In this document: piece after piece, positions 45,022-55,689 of the stretch | Numbering within the stretch: position 1 is the stretch's first letter | Layout: each line of letters starts with the position of its first letter | DNA from: Notolepis coatsorum | Lineage: Eukaryota > Chordata > Actinopteri > Aulopiformes > Paralepididae | Reading direction: 5' to 3' | DNA length: 64,000 bases | Assembly (NCBI GenBank): GCA_963971535.1 | Contig: OZ020589.1 | Location: 95,018,824-95,082,823 of the forward strand | Made by a program: the position numbers and the translations under genes | Notes under the pieces: model-generated | The model's database searches: none | What the model saw: only the letters and a program-made list of their open reading frames with translations | Told to the model about the DNA's origin: nothing

Positions 45022-46920
45022 CTAGGAGGGATGGCTCGGGACCGTTAGGATCACGGTGGTCTCTTTGCCGCCTGAAGCGCTCTTGTCGGGCGGAAGCTTC
45101 TCTAATATCCTCTCAACATTAGAGTTTGCGTACAGTTCGTGCATACCCTTTTCCTTTTGTGCCCCCAGCATCCCTACCAGGGATTGTACCTTGATAGACA
45201 GGTCATCTAGTGAGCGATTGTCTGTGGCTGGGGGTAAACGGTCAATATTCCTTATCTCTTGTATTACGTAGTCCCATATGCGTCCATAACGTTGGTCGAG
45301 GGCTGCTAGAGCCGCGGTGTATGGGGTAGTAGAGGTAGAATATGCCAGCGCTATATTGTGCGCTCTGGGCACCTTCAGGTGCTTGAGTAGGATAGCATAC
45401 TTGTACGGTTCATCTGGTACATCGGACATCATTGTCTCTAAGCACATTCGTAGCTCTGTGTACTGTGCTCTGTTCTCGTGTGTGAAGTCCGGGAACGTCG
45501 GTGTGCCAAGGTACGATGCCATGGATGGCTGGCACATCGGTGAGCGTTGGAGGAGAGGCCTCCTAGGCGAGTCTCCTCTTACGTGTCGTGGTGGGCTGGT
45601 ACCGGTCGGGTACCAGGGCCCGTGTACCCAGGTGCTGTTCCTCGGGGCTGGTCGTGCGTCAAGCTCACCCGTGAATTGAGTCGGGGGTCTGTAGCGCAGA
45701 GCCGCGGGGGTAAAGTCTGGGCTGTACTGGACCTCCTGGTCCTGTGGAGTACGATGCTGCTGTTGGGCTTGACTTTCCTCCTCTCCCTCTTCTTCTTCCT
45801 CTGCCAGGTCATCTAGATCCTGTAATCTTCTATTTAGTCTCTCAGCGGCATAGGCCGGTTCTTCCCTGTTGCTGGGTCTCGCATGGACCGGTCGGGGAAG
45901 GGGTTCGGAGAGGGGTATAGGCTCTTTCGGTTGGCCGGGCTCAGGGTCGCTTGATCGGGTAGGGGAGGGTGCCCTAGATCCTTGTCTTGACGAGGCCCTG
46001 GAGCTCCGTGCGGAGGGAGGGGGGGTTACCCTGGCAATCAGTTGCTCCATTATCTGCGCTTGTAATCGGTCGCGCTCGGCTTCGCGCTTGATGTGAGCGA
46101 GGTCGCGCTCTGCTTCGCGCTGGGCTTGGGCTGCGTCGCGCTGTGCATTGGCGGCTCCGCGCTGTGCATCGGCGGCGGCGCGCTGGGCCTCGGCGCGGTC
46201 TCTTTCCATATTCTCTTCCGTCTGGAGGCGTCTAGTCTCTAGGCGTATGCGGTCTTCGTCACTCCGTTGCTGCGCCTGGAAGCGCTCTCGCTGGGTCGCA
46301 GAGTGTTCGCGTTCACTAAGGGCTTGCGCTTGGAGTTGCGCGTGGAAGCGTTCTCGTTCCATGGAAGAATGTTCGCGCTCGCTAAGCGTCTGTGCTTGGA
46401 GTCGATCGCGTTCAGTGGAGGCTGCCAGGGTGGCGATAAAGGCCTGCGCCAGCATCTTGTCCGCCTCGCTGGGGGAAGACACTGATGGAGGTGATCGGCT
46501 TCTGGCAGTGCTCGTTGGAGATCCGTTCTCCTGTCGCGCTCCGAGGAGGTCTATCTCCTGGGTGCGCGTCTCTTCTGGTGGTGGGTCGGGCTCCGTCCCT
46601 GGAAGGCTTTCTTTATCCTGGAGCTCTCCGGGGACTGCCTCGTCGACGTTGGCGGGGGATAAAGTCATGTCAGGTCCCTCCTGGTCCCCCCCGTGAGCTT
46701 GGTCAGTTACATTAGAACCCACTAGGGTCTCTACTGGCGGGGTCGCCTGGTCGGTAGGGTTTGACATACTTTTACTATCCGCTTTTTTTGCGTTTAACGT
46801 CTGTAGAAAGCTAGGTAGTAGACTGGCAGCGTAGTCCTCTAGGTAATGAGGTGGCTGCCGTCTGCGCTGCGGGCGATCTATTTTAGGAGAACCGTTTGTG
46901 GAGTGTTCATCATTGGCCAT
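45022..46920 (-). CDS. gag: BEL-2 gag
   Basis: A 632-codon frame starting at the ATG at 46918-46920, about 40 bases after the primer site. It has a basic N-terminus (RPQRRRQPPHYLEDYA), an acidic Ser/Pro stretch, a long charged coiled coil rich in ERxRxQAQxxSE repeats, a Pro-rich hinge, and a capsid-like helical domain (YTELRMCLETMM.., ALDQRYGRI, LPPATDNRSLDDLSIKVQSL). It ends shortly after LEKLPPDK at a stop caused by loss of frame with pol. In BEL-1, gag and pol are in one frame, so the displacement here is probably a small indel rather than programmed frameshifting. Confidence 0.93.
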   Translation of the reverse strand: MANDEHSTNGSPKIDRPQRRRQPPHYLEDYAASLLPSFLQTLNAKKADSKSMSNPTDQATPPVETLVGSNVTDQAHGGDQEGPDMTLSPANVDEAVPGELQDKESLPGTEPDPPPEETRTQEIDLLGARQENGSPTSTARSRSPPSVSSPSEADKMLAQAFIATLAASTERDRLQAQTLSEREHSSMERERFHAQLQAQALSEREHSATQRERFQAQQRSDEDRIRLETRRLQTEENMERDRAEAQRAAADAQRGAANAQRDAAQAQREAERDLAHIKREAERDRLQAQIMEQLIARVTPPPSARSSRASSRQGSRAPSPTRSSDPEPGQPKEPIPLSEPLPRPVHARPSNREEPAYAAERLNRRLQDLDDLAEEEEEGEEESQAQQQHRTPQDQEVQYSPDFTPAALRYRPPTQFTGELDARPAPRNSTWVHGPWYPTGTSPPRHVRGDSPRRPLLQRSPMCQPSMASYLGTPTFPDFTHENRAQYTELRMCLETMMSDVPDEPYKYAILLKHLKVPRAHNIALAYSTSTTPYTAALAALDQRYGRIWDYVIQEIRNIDRLPPATDNRSLDDLSIKVQSLVGMLGAQKEKGMHELYANSNVERILEKLPPDKSASGGKETTVILTVPSHPS

Positions 46921-46959
46921 GTCAATATTAATTTTATATTAATATTACGCTAGTTACCC

Positions 46960-46976
46960 TCCGGCTCGAAGGACCA
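46960..46976 (-). promoter_or_regulatory. BEL-2 primer-binding site (tRNA-Tyr)
   Basis: Same 17-base site as in BEL-1, two bases inside the 5' LTR, complementary to the 3' end of tRNA-Tyr. Confidence 0.85.
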
Positions 46977-46978
46977 AT

Positions 46979-48302
46979 TGTAACTGAGGGGTACAATTTC
47001 CTGACTGTATTAAATAAGTATGGTATCATTAAACCACTACTGTCTTATGTACATTACTACTGGTACAGTACACAGGTATATGAGATGAACACCTCCACAA
47101 TGACACGGTTCCACACAAATCTTGGTTAGAATAATATTTATTAGCAGCAATAATAGTAGATTACATTACTTTACTTAGAGTCGCGCTTGTAAGGCGAAGA
47201 ATGTGCGTGAGTAAGTCAAGAGCGTAAGTCCATTAGAATATTACGCAGGAGATAATGAATACCACCTGTATCTTAGGAATTATATCTATGGTACACTAGT
47301 AGGGCAGCGGGAGATACTAGTAGGGTCCCTCCGGTTGTAGGCCAGCAGGGGGGAGGATTTGTCGGTAACGAAAGTCTGGGTCAACGAAGAATAAGGAGAC
47401 TCCAGGTACAGGAGACGGTGCAATAATCTCTTGATCCGCAGACAAATAACAGCTATTCTCCGGTATGCAGCTCCGCATGGAAGAAAGCTAGCCAGCCTCA
47501 GGCGTCCTAGAGGCGGGCTCGACGTTGCTCCTCACAGGGTAAATCCCACACAATTGTGGGTGTAGACGATTCTCCGCTCCATCAGCTACAGGACCAAAGC
47601 AAATATAATCCAGCCGAAAAGGGCTATGTAGTCGTCGGGTAGGTTATCCAGTGTACATATCCACACGGTCCTCGTCTAGGGCTCCTCGGATGACGGCACC
47701 AGGTTAAGCCGCCCAGCCTGGATAAGCACACTAGCTGGTACGAGGAAGCGTTGGTAATGCTGGTCACTGTAGAACGGTAGCCGCACGATACACTATACAT
47801 AAATAGACTATTACTGAAATAATAGAATAGGTCGAACTCGACGGTACAGCGTTAAACTCTGATACTTCAGCTATCAATTCGCACGCGGTCTCAAGGCTCT
47901 ATTTTGGGGCCAAACGGGCCCTACTTCACAGCACGTTGTATCGTGGTGTGAGGCTTCACTTATTGGGTAACTCTACTTCTGTATTCACCTGCGCCGTATT
48001 TATACGTTAGGTGAACAAACTAGTACCAGCCTTATTCCTGTCTCGTATTCTTGCGCAGAGCCGGTCATGTCCAGGCATGTCTTTGGCGGTGACTTTGAAC
48101 TAGACCTTGGGGGTATGGCAGTGGCGCCTAAGGGACCGCTGTCCAATAAGAGAACGAAATATTATGGTCTGTACTAGATAAAGGGATATTCCGTGTATAT
48201 GTACAAAGAATATACAAAGGATATCAGACGATATACAAATATTATACAATATATATCAAGTAATAAATATATATATTCGGTTTAATCTGATCCTTCGTAA
48301 CA
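46979..48302 (-). repeat. BEL-2 5' LTR
   Basis: Partner of 39205-40531. The sites that differ include positions near 46999, 47065 (3-bp indel), 47363, 47385, 47443, 47550 and 47614. Confidence 0.95.
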
Positions 48303-48307
48303 GTGAT

Positions 48308-49003
48308 GATGTTATCAATGGTAGACTTGGATGAGTGTGTTATTCTAGTGAATATGTTTATAGTTGTGAAGAAGGAGGAAGAGTGCAGTGTATTAATGAA
48401 ATCATTTTTTATAGAATCATCCTTGGAGATGTCTATGTTAAAATCTCCCATTAGAATACAGTTGTTGTTTTTTATGTTTAATGAATGAAGGGTTTCCTCT
48501 AACTTGTTCCTAAAGACATCCAAGTTTGTGTCTGGGGGGCGATATATTACTCCAACGGTGAAGTTTTTTCCATTTTTTCCATTTATATCAATGAAGAGAG
48601 AATCAGAGCCGTCATCAAAGTCAACCATGTCACAAACATTTGCTTGTAGACTGGTATTCACGTAAAGACACACTCCTCCACCTATTTTCCCAATTCTGTT
48701 TTTATGGACGAAATTATAGCCATCAAGATTGAGAATATCGGTGAACAACCTGTCATTTAGCCAAGTTTCACTGCAACCAATTATATCAAATTTACAGCCA
48801 GAAATAGAAAGTAATGATACAAGGTCAGTATGGTGTTTACAGAGGCTTCTAATATTGAGGTGCAATAGTGAAAGGGTGTTTTCGGTATTGAAACAATCGA
48901 GATGCTCAGGGTCATATTGCTTGCAGGTGATATTTCCACCATCAAGACAGCAGCGATGGACATTATCTCCATCATCATCATCACTCAAGCCAAAGAAGCC
49001 CAT
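48308..49003 (-). CDS. LINE C endonuclease (N-terminal part of ORF2)
   Basis: Starts with MGFFGLSDDDD at 49003 and reads leftward: LLHLNIRSLCKHHTDL (catalytic Asn), FDIIGCSETWLNDR (catalytic Glu), GGGVCLYVN, VGVIYRPPDTNLD, and CILMGDFNIDISKDD (Asp/Asn pair). This is an apurinic-type endonuclease that nicks target DNA to prime LINE reverse transcription. Just after STIDNIIT the coding sequence is cut by BEL-2, and the frame runs into the LTR before stopping. The remainder is at 38516-39199. Confidence 0.92.
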
Positions 49004-49415
49004 AATAAAGGGAAATTCTTTTCACATATCATTGAGTAAAAATGACCTATGGTATTTAGAAATGTAACAGTATAAGAACCAGGCGTTCTATAAATGTAAC
49101 ACAAGAATATTCTTCCCTGCCGCGCACTCATGCTCTCCCTCCCGCATCTAGTCGCCCTTTCGCAGTGCCCAAGTGATAGTATGATGTTCCTCTTTTCCAT
49201 AAAAAAGTCAAGATTCCACGCAAGAGTCATTTTGGTTATTTCAGAGAAAAGAAGGATGTTGAGAAAAACAAGTCTGCAGTACGCAAGAAACATTTTTGGC
49301 ATTCCAGAGGATAGAAGGACGTTGAGAAAGTTAAGTCTGCAGCACGCAAGAAACATTTGAGTCATTTCAGAGAAAATAAGGACGTTGATCGTACCATTTT
49401 CACGGTTGTATGGTG

Positions 49416-50093
49416 TCATTGGAACTTGTCAAGCTCTTCCACATTTCTGATGACCAAAACTTTTGCGTTGTCTGGCGTGCCGTTTAATTTGATGAAGATC
49501 TTGCAGTTTGAGGTCCACGTTGATTGGATCTTCTTTTGGTAGCGGAGTAGACGGGCCTTTCTTGCGATGTCACCATTCTTTTTTGTGAGGTGTTCATTTA
49601 GATACACGCTCGTTCCATGTAGTTTGGGTCCTTGTTTTAGCAGGGCTATTTTAGCTTTTCGGTTGATGAAACGGATTATTACTGCAGGTGTATTCGTTTT
49701 GAGGCTGCGAGGTAATGGGTGGCAAGCCTCCACACCATTGGTATCCAGAGTGATTCCTTTAGTTAGGAGGAATTCCGCCACCTGTTCCTCGGCAGAAACG
49801 TACTCCTGAGTGCTGTGATCCCCTCCTTCCCCACCTTTCACCGCCTGTGAGTACGACCGGGGTTTAATGTCCAGGCCGGAGATAATGATGTCATTCATTC
49901 TCGAGTATTGCTCGAGGTCGGCAACTCGGTTTTCCAGCTGGTCGATTACTTTATCCTTTTCAGCATTTTGCGTTTTGAGGGCCTTCACTTCCTCGACCAA
50001 ACCCAGGATTTCTTTCTGCTGTTGCTTAATTTCGGCAATGTCTTTTGCGAGGAATTCAAGAGTGTTTTTGAGTTCCTCGATGTCGTCCCCCAT
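49416..50093 (-). CDS. LINE C ORF1 (coiled-coil RNA-binding protein)
   Basis: A 225-codon frame. Residues 1-65 form a coiled coil (EIKQQQKEILGLVEEVKALK.., VIDQLENRVADLEQYSRMND). The rest (IIISGLDIKPRSYSQAV.., NTPAVIIRFINRKAKIALLK, YLNEHLTKKNGDIARKARLL) resembles the RRM plus C-terminal fold of LINE ORF1 proteins that trimerise and coat LINE RNA. It lies about 410 bases upstream of ORF2 in the same orientation. The natural start could be slightly upstream, as a Met-Pro-Pro-Lys reading exists just before it in another frame. Confidence 0.85.
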   Translation of the reverse strand: MGDDIEELKNTLEFLAKDIAEIKQQQKEILGLVEEVKALKTQNAEKDKVIDQLENRVADLEQYSRMNDIIISGLDIKPRSYSQAVKGGEGGDHSTQEYVSAEEQVAEFLLTKGITLDTNGVEACHPLPRSLKTNTPAVIIRFINRKAKIALLKQGPKLHGTSVYLNEHLTKKNGDIARKARLLRYQKKIQSTWTSNCKIFIKLNGTPDNAKVLVIRNVEELDKFQ

Positions 50094-50330
50094 GTTTTTT
50101 TAGGAGGCATTTTTCCAAATTCAAGTTGCCCCTGTCACTGTCACTCGTCCTCTGACAGCTGTCAGACTTTCCCGGTCCGGATGTTGGTCAGACTAGAGGT
50201 GGTGGCAGAGAGGGGGATGAGAAGGAAGCTGGCTGCAGGGCATCAGGGAGTGAGGAAAAAAACAGTAAAACTTAGTAAAAATCAGATAGCAGGTTAGCAC
50301 ATGAGCTAGGTGAAGCTGTTAGACACTTCA

Positions 50331-51707
50331 TGTAGCTGACTATGACTGTGTCATGCTCTTTTTTGTCATTACATCGTATCATGGGCGTGGGGTCGTAAAG
50401 GGGTGAACTGGTAATCCTTTCCTCCCCTTTTCTGATTGGTCAGGGGTTAAAACCTCATGTCCTTCAAGGTTCCTGTCACGTTGCTGTTCGGCACGTTACA
50501 GGGTAAGAGGGGGGGGGGGGAGTTTCCTGGTCCTACGCCCTGGAAGATTGGGCGTGTGCACAGCAGAAATTCCCCCGCCATAGAGTACGTCACTGTGCGC
50601 GCCTCTGTTGGTAAGACTTCCGTGAGTTGTTCAGGTCCATGCTATGGATCTGTTTCAGGGAGTTGTCAGAGCTCCTCCTCACGAAGCTCCTCCTCGGGCC
50701 TTCTGTGAGTTCGGACTCCTTCCCTGTGAGGGAGCCTCCTCAGAGTTCAGAGCCTCCTCCTCAGATTGTCAAGGTGAGTAGAACTTCAAAAAGGAGTTCT
50801 GCTCTATTGTGTGTGTATTCGATTCAATTCGATTATTGAGTGTGTATTGGTTCAGTGCCTCCTCCTCGGAGAGCCCTAACCCAAGTATTACATAGCCCAA
50901 TGTTGCAATATATTCTTTTCAATCTATACAGCTCGCATGGGAAGTCTCTCTGGGGATTTCCGTCTCCTCCCTATGGTGAGGGTGGTGGGATGTAAAAATG
51001 TAAAAATAAATTACCCTCAGCTGCGTCACGTGGGATTCATGTCAGTCTGTGTTTCTTTCTTTTTTGAGTAAAAAGAGGAAGGTACATGAAGCACGACGGC
51101 TCCGTGTCGTTCTCCCAGGCGACTTGGAAGAACAATGTTTGGTGTCTTGCTAGACTATCCATTGATGTGTTTGGGTCTCGACGCATACATAGTGCTGGCT
51201 AGGTGTGTTTCTGTTAAAGAATCACGCAGGGGCTAAGTGCGCCTTGGTTGCTTGGGCAACTGGGCAACTGGGATGGAGTTTTGTCTCTTCCGAGCGCCAG
51301 TTTACTAGGTTGTCTCGATGAATTCTCGTTCATATCTGGGGGATGTTAACGGAATAGATCAGAACATAGGTAGAGGGGTCTCACGCCCTTGGGGTGGGCC
51401 ACTGAGCACGGTCCAAATGGGACCGTCTGGGTGGCGCCCTCTTTTCATGTTTTAGATCGACACGCATACCTACCCCCTCTCCTGGAGTGGGCATGTCGGC
51501 GTGGTTAGGACACGGGACTGGTCTGGTCACGCTGGTCCAGGTCAGTTAACCCGTTGTCCGCCGGGGATGCAGATCTGCTGTTCTGGTACCCTGAGGGACT
51601 TGTGCTTTTTTCGGGGGGAAAAATGCCGGGTCGGTCCGGGTGTCACAGGGTTAGGCGTTATGGAGACCCTTTGTTGGGTACATGTTGTACTCTGCACTAT
51701 CGTAATG
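50331..51707. other. Right interior of inverted-repeat element 2 (part 1)
   Basis: GC-rich sequence with a G homopolymer at 50511-50520 and a Ser/Pro-rich exon-like stretch ending AAGGTGAGT at about 50775. No domain is recognisable. ACCCGTTGTCCGCCGGGG after TTAA at 51545 resembles a TTAA-type element end. Confidence 0.4.
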
Positions 51708-51827
51708 GCTTACGGCCATACCAACCTGTACATGCCCGATCTTGTCCGATCTCGGAAGCTAAGCAGGTTCGGTCCTGGTTAGTACTTGGTTGGGAGACCG
51801 CCTGGGAATACCAAGTGCGGTGTGCTT
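51708..51827 (+). rRNA. 5S rRNA-like gene or 5S-derived sequence
   Basis: 120 bases align over their full length with vertebrate 5S rRNA, from GCTTACGGCCATACCA to the CTT end. The internal promoter parts are conserved: CGGAAGCTAAGCAGG (box A region) and GGGAGACCGCCTGGGAATAC (box C, preceded by TT instead of AT). About a dozen bases differ, mainly in the first helix and loop, and the 3' end no longer pairs fully with the 5' end. There is no T-run terminator right behind it. It is embedded in inverted-repeat element 2, not in a tandem 5S array, so a pseudogene or a captured 5S promoter is likelier than a functional gene. Confidence 0.8.
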
Positions 51828-53036
51828 AGGGCTGGTTCTCCATTCTTTTCGCTCGTCTCTCACGCGTGGCGAAGAGGGGGCTGTTGGGGTGGTCTTGGAC
51901 CTCCTCTGGTAACCCTGTGCTTCCCGTGCCGCCGGGCCCGGTCCGAAGTAAAGTTTCGTTGATACCGTAGGCCTGGGATAACCCTTTTTTGAAAACTGAA
52001 ACACTTGTACTGCGGTATAGCCGGTGTATACCCGCAGGTGTGTTTTGGAGTTTTTTCTTGAGGGGTTATAGGAACAACCACAGTCTGTACCACGAGGGTG
52101 ATTGATTCCCTGGTGTGTTGGAGCAGAGTCAACTCCCGGGTTGCCCGGTTGAGTGTGCCCCTGCACGTTCATGACGTCTGCCAATCATGTCAGCCTTCTC
52201 TGCCTCGACCCCTCTGGGTGGTTTTTTTTTAATGGAGGCTTTGTCATGGTGATCAACAACACCAGCATGCGCCCCTTCCGCCGGGGGGGCTGTTTTCAGC
52301 TGACTCAGTTGGCGCCTGTCTCGTCTGCAGTGCTCCAGGCTCAGGTTACAGCCTGTTGCCTGGTTTCCCCGGTGCGCTGCCTGCTTCCGTTGGTTAACCT
52401 TTTGAGTGCTTACGGCCATGCTGACTGCCTGTTCTGCAGGGTCAGTGTGCCAGGCGGTGTGCTATTGGGGGGAAAGGGCCCGCTCTTGGAGGGGCCTTGT
52501 CCGAATACGCTGGCGATGTGGGGGGCGGTGTCACTAAGTGACCACCTGGTGGGGTCTTGATGCCTGGCGTCATTGACCTCTCCGGGCCCCCTTTTTCCAG
52601 GGGATCCAGTCCCTTCAGTGGGTCTGGGTCTTCCTTCGCGCTCCGCTGCTACGGCCTTGCCACGGGGTTGGGTTTGCTCTTGACCCCGTGATTTCGGGGG
52701 CAGTAACGAGGTTGTTCCTTCCGTTCGTTCCTGGGTGGCATGCGGGTTGTGCGTGTGTGTAGTCGTGGGGTCAAGCCACGGTCTGCTCACCCTGTGCGTT
52801 GAGTTGCTTGAGTGCCTCTTCGCACGGTCGGATCCGTCTCCCTCCCGTGAACCTCCAATAGGGGGGGTAACCTCCATTAGGGAGGGTCGGGGGGCTCGGT
52901 CCTCCCCGGTCTGATGGTTGTGGGGGGCCTCAGCGGGGTACATTTGTCGGGCTATGGCTCCCGCTCAGCCCCTGTTGTGCAACTAGGTGCTGAGCGAAAC
53001 CATAACGATACAGAACGTAAGGTTATGTATATAACT
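51828..53036. other. Right interior of inverted-repeat element 2 (part 2)
   Basis: GC-rich, no convincing frame. TGACGTCTGCCAATCATGTCA (split here as TGACGTCTGCC and AATCATGTCA, near 52172) has a counterpart at 20873, and GGGCCTCAGCGGGGTACATT near 52926 has one at 21356, linking the two inverted-repeat elements. Confidence 0.5.
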
Positions 53037-53836
53037 TGTGGTGAAAGTTTGGGAAGGAGGCGAGTAGGTGACCACACACCCGCTTATGAAGGTAAGCGGA
53101 AGGGGGTGTGGTCAGACGAATGTTGGGATGTAAAGGTACATGGTGGAATTTTTTATTCAGTGTTTATTGCACGAAGTGAAGTACAGTGCAACTAGGTGCA
53201 ACTAGGTGCTGAGCGCACCATAACTAACAGAACTGGGTTATATACATAACCTTACGTTAACGGTCTTTATTAGTGTTTGCGCTGCCCTGAGGCAGCAATG
53301 GTCTTTAGGAAGTTAATAGATGTCTGTCAGCCTGTCGCGTATTTCTCCCAGGCGTTCGCTCGGCTTAGTCCACTTTTCCACATTTCATGGGGGTGTTTCA
53401 TGACCATATATGGTTAATTACGGGCGGTGCTATATGCAAATACATACAACCGTGCACGAGCGCGGAGCGTAGAACAAGTGGCATTTATCAACACGGAGTG
53501 TGCATAGAACCTGTGTACGCACATGTGATAAATCTCGATTTTTCTGTACGTACACACATTCTAAATTCTGTGCTTAAGAACGAAAATAGAACACTTTCTA
53601 AGAATTGTTGATAAATGAGGGCCCTGGTCTATCCCTTGCAATAAAAAAAGTTTTTACTTTAACTTTTTAGTACTTAAGTGCATTTAAAAGTAGAAACTTT
53701 TACTCAAGTGTGTTTTTAGCCAGATACTTTCACTTGAGTACGATTTTGAGACGGTACCCATACATAATTTCTGGGTACTTTCTGGGTACTTTTTACACCC
53801 CTGCCCGTGCCAACAGAACAGTCTACTGATACCTAT

Positions 53837-53844
53837 GGGGGGGG

Positions 53845-53928
<84 letters not shown>
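53837..53928. repeat. G-run plus (GA)n microsatellite
   Basis: Eleven G followed by about 80 bases of GA repeat. Confidence 0.97.
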
Positions 53929-54099
53929 CGATGATGATATGAGCCACAATTAGGATTAACCCGACAAAACGGACTTGTCATCAACCAGACATCTCCTTCT
54001 CCCTCTCTCCTCCTTTCTCCTATCTTTTCTACCCCCTCTCCTCATTTCTCCACTCCTCTCCCTTTGATTTCTTATCTCCTGCTCCTAATACCCGTCCTC

Positions 54100-54263
54100 T
54101 ACCTACTCCCCCTCCTGCTCCTCCTCCTCCTCCTGCTCTTCCTCCTCCTCCTCCTGCTCCTCCTCCTCCTCCTGCTCTTCCTCCTCCTCCTCCCCCTCCT
54201 CCCCCCTCCTCCTCCTCCTCCTCCTCCTCCTCCTCCTCCTCCTCCTCCTCCTCCTCCTCCTCT
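54100..54263. repeat. (CTC)n microsatellite
   Basis: Trinucleotide CTC repeat, interrupted at first and then pure. It generates Leu/Pro frames that are not genes. Confidence 0.96.
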
Positions 54264-54657
54264 ATAATTCCAATAGCTTCCCTCTCTAGAATTGCCCCAC
54301 TACTGACTTTGTTGTGACACCGGTAGTAATTATTTACATTGAAAAAAGATTTCTACCATAGTTTGAAAACCATTATTTGACCACATGAAATGTATTGTGT
54401 AGGCTAACGTTTTCGTACAAGAACTAATAGTACGTCCAGATACACAGCTTTACTCCTGTCAGTTTGACAGTTTCTGAGGTTTCCCTCATTTACAGAAATG
54501 AAAATCATACAAATACAAAACAGAACACAATAACGCCGCAATATTGACAGAAAATAAAAAATGTAAATGAAGAAAAAATGTATTAATTAATTAATTTAAA
54601 TGAAGAAAAAATGTATTAATTAATTAATAAAAAAAAAAATTAAAGCTAAGTTCCCTT

Positions 54658-54790
54658 TCCCTTGAAGCAGGCTTGTGACCAGAAGGTTGTCGGTTCGATC
54701 CCCCAAGGACTGGCAACAAAAACCTGGGTTGTGGAGGTGACCGGCCCCAAAACAAAAAAAGAAACGTTAATAAAGAACCCGGGAGGACTA
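54658..54790 (+). mobile_element. tRNA-SINE-like fragment
   Basis: GTGACCAGAAGGTTGTCGGT then TCGATCCC matches the second half of a tRNA-derived SINE head with a B box. It abuts the decayed L2 with no visible TSD. Confidence 0.55.
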
Positions 54791-55405
54791 ACCCCTTGGA
54801 TCAAATCTGAGGTCACAAGTCTCGGGGTTATCATAGATTCAGAACTGAACTTCAATTCTCATATTAACAAAGTGACCAAAACATCGTTCTTCCATCTCAG
54901 AAATATAGCAAAAGTATGACCATTTATTAATCAAAGCGATGCTGGGAAGCTAATTCATGCATTCATATCTAGCCGGTTAGACTACTGTAATGCACTTTTC
55001 ACAGGTCTCCCTAAGAAAACCACAGAGAGGCTTCAGCTAATCCAAAACTCTGCAGCCCGACTGCTAACTAGAACCAAAAGGAGAGAGCACATTTGTCCAG
55101 TCTTAGCTGCTCTACACTGGCTTCCTGTAACATTTAGAATTGACTTCAAGGTCCTTCTCCTTACATACAAAGCTCTAAATGGACAAGGACCTAGCTACAT
55201 TGCCAACACTCTAATAAATGACAGACCAGCAAGAACACTGCGATCATCAGCTGCTGGACTACTAGAGGCTCCCAGAAACAGTCAAAAGAGGATCGGTGAT
55301 GCAGCCTTTATCAACTACACCCCAAAACTATGAAACAAACTACCCAAAAACATCAGGGAAGCCAAAATACAGCTTAAAACCTATTTCTTTGCTCAGGCAT
55401 TTAAA
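54791..55405 (+). pseudogene. L2 ORF2 C-terminal pseudogene
   Basis: Homologous to 27230-27850: [32 protein letters not shown] then a stop, [54 protein letters not shown]. Stops replace conserved residues at about 54917 and in the PKLWN motif (55332). 5' truncated. Confidence 0.88.
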
Positions 55406-55689
55406 TTAAACATCAAGGACATCCTGACACAAATTGTACTTTACCTGCACTTGTCTTACCCTGCCTACTTGTATACACTTCCTATCAAATTCATATGTCG
55501 GTTCTATGCTAATTGTATCTCACTGCCTCCTATGCACTGTAATTTTAAGAGCGCTGCTCTGTTGTTAAGTTGTGAGCGACGCACTGCTCTGTTGTTCTTT
55601 AAGGTCATTTAGAACTGTACTTTGTAAAAAAACTCAAAGTGTTAAGAGCGATGCACTGCTCTGTTGTATGTTAGAACCAGTGGTGAATC

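Larger units (their letters stand above)
39205..48302 (-). mobile_element. BEL-2: nearly complete BEL/Pao LTR retrotransposon
   Basis: A 9.1-kb element in minus orientation with TG..CA LTRs of 1324 and 1327 bp, a tRNA-Tyr primer site, gag, and pol with zinc knuckles, protease, reverse transcriptase, RNase H and integrase. The paired LTRs differ by about six substitutions and one 3-bp indel. A single frame displacement between gag and pol near 45050-45110 is the main visible defect. It interrupts the endonuclease of LINE C. Confidence 0.97.
36242..50330 (-). mobile_element. LINE C (L2/CR1-jockey group), split by BEL-2
   Basis: On the minus strand: a 5' UTR (about 50100-50330), ORF1, ORF2 (endonuclease, linker, reverse transcriptase, C-terminus) and a 3' end with (ATTC)n at 36242-36280. 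BEL-2 sits in the endonuclease, and a Dong/R4-like LINE piece sits in the reverse transcriptase. Without those two insertions it would be about 4.6 kb. It is a different subfamily from LINE A. Confidence 0.9.
34123..53234. mobile_element. Inverted-repeat-bounded element 2, class uncertain
   Basis: The arms 34123-34291 and 53037-53234 are inverted copies over about 170 bases, sharing GCTCAGCACCTAGTTGCAC, ACTGAATAAAAAATTCCACC and TGTGGTCACCTACTCGCC; the right arm has an extra roughly 28 bases. A partial third terminal copy lies at 52975-53020. The right interior resembles that of element 1 (GGGCCTCAGCGGGGTACATT then TGTCGGGCT). It contains LINE C, BEL-2 and a 5S-like gene. Class is open; DIRS-like is a guess. 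Confidence 0.65.

Noticed and set aside
45022-45110. Programmed gag-pol frameshift site in BEL-2
   Set aside because: BEL-1 has gag and pol in the same frame, and I see no clear slippery heptamer with a downstream structure; an accidental indel is simpler.
51759-52943. Minus-strand frames of 90-177 codons
   Set aside because: GC-rich chance frames overlapping the 5S-like sequence; no domain seen.
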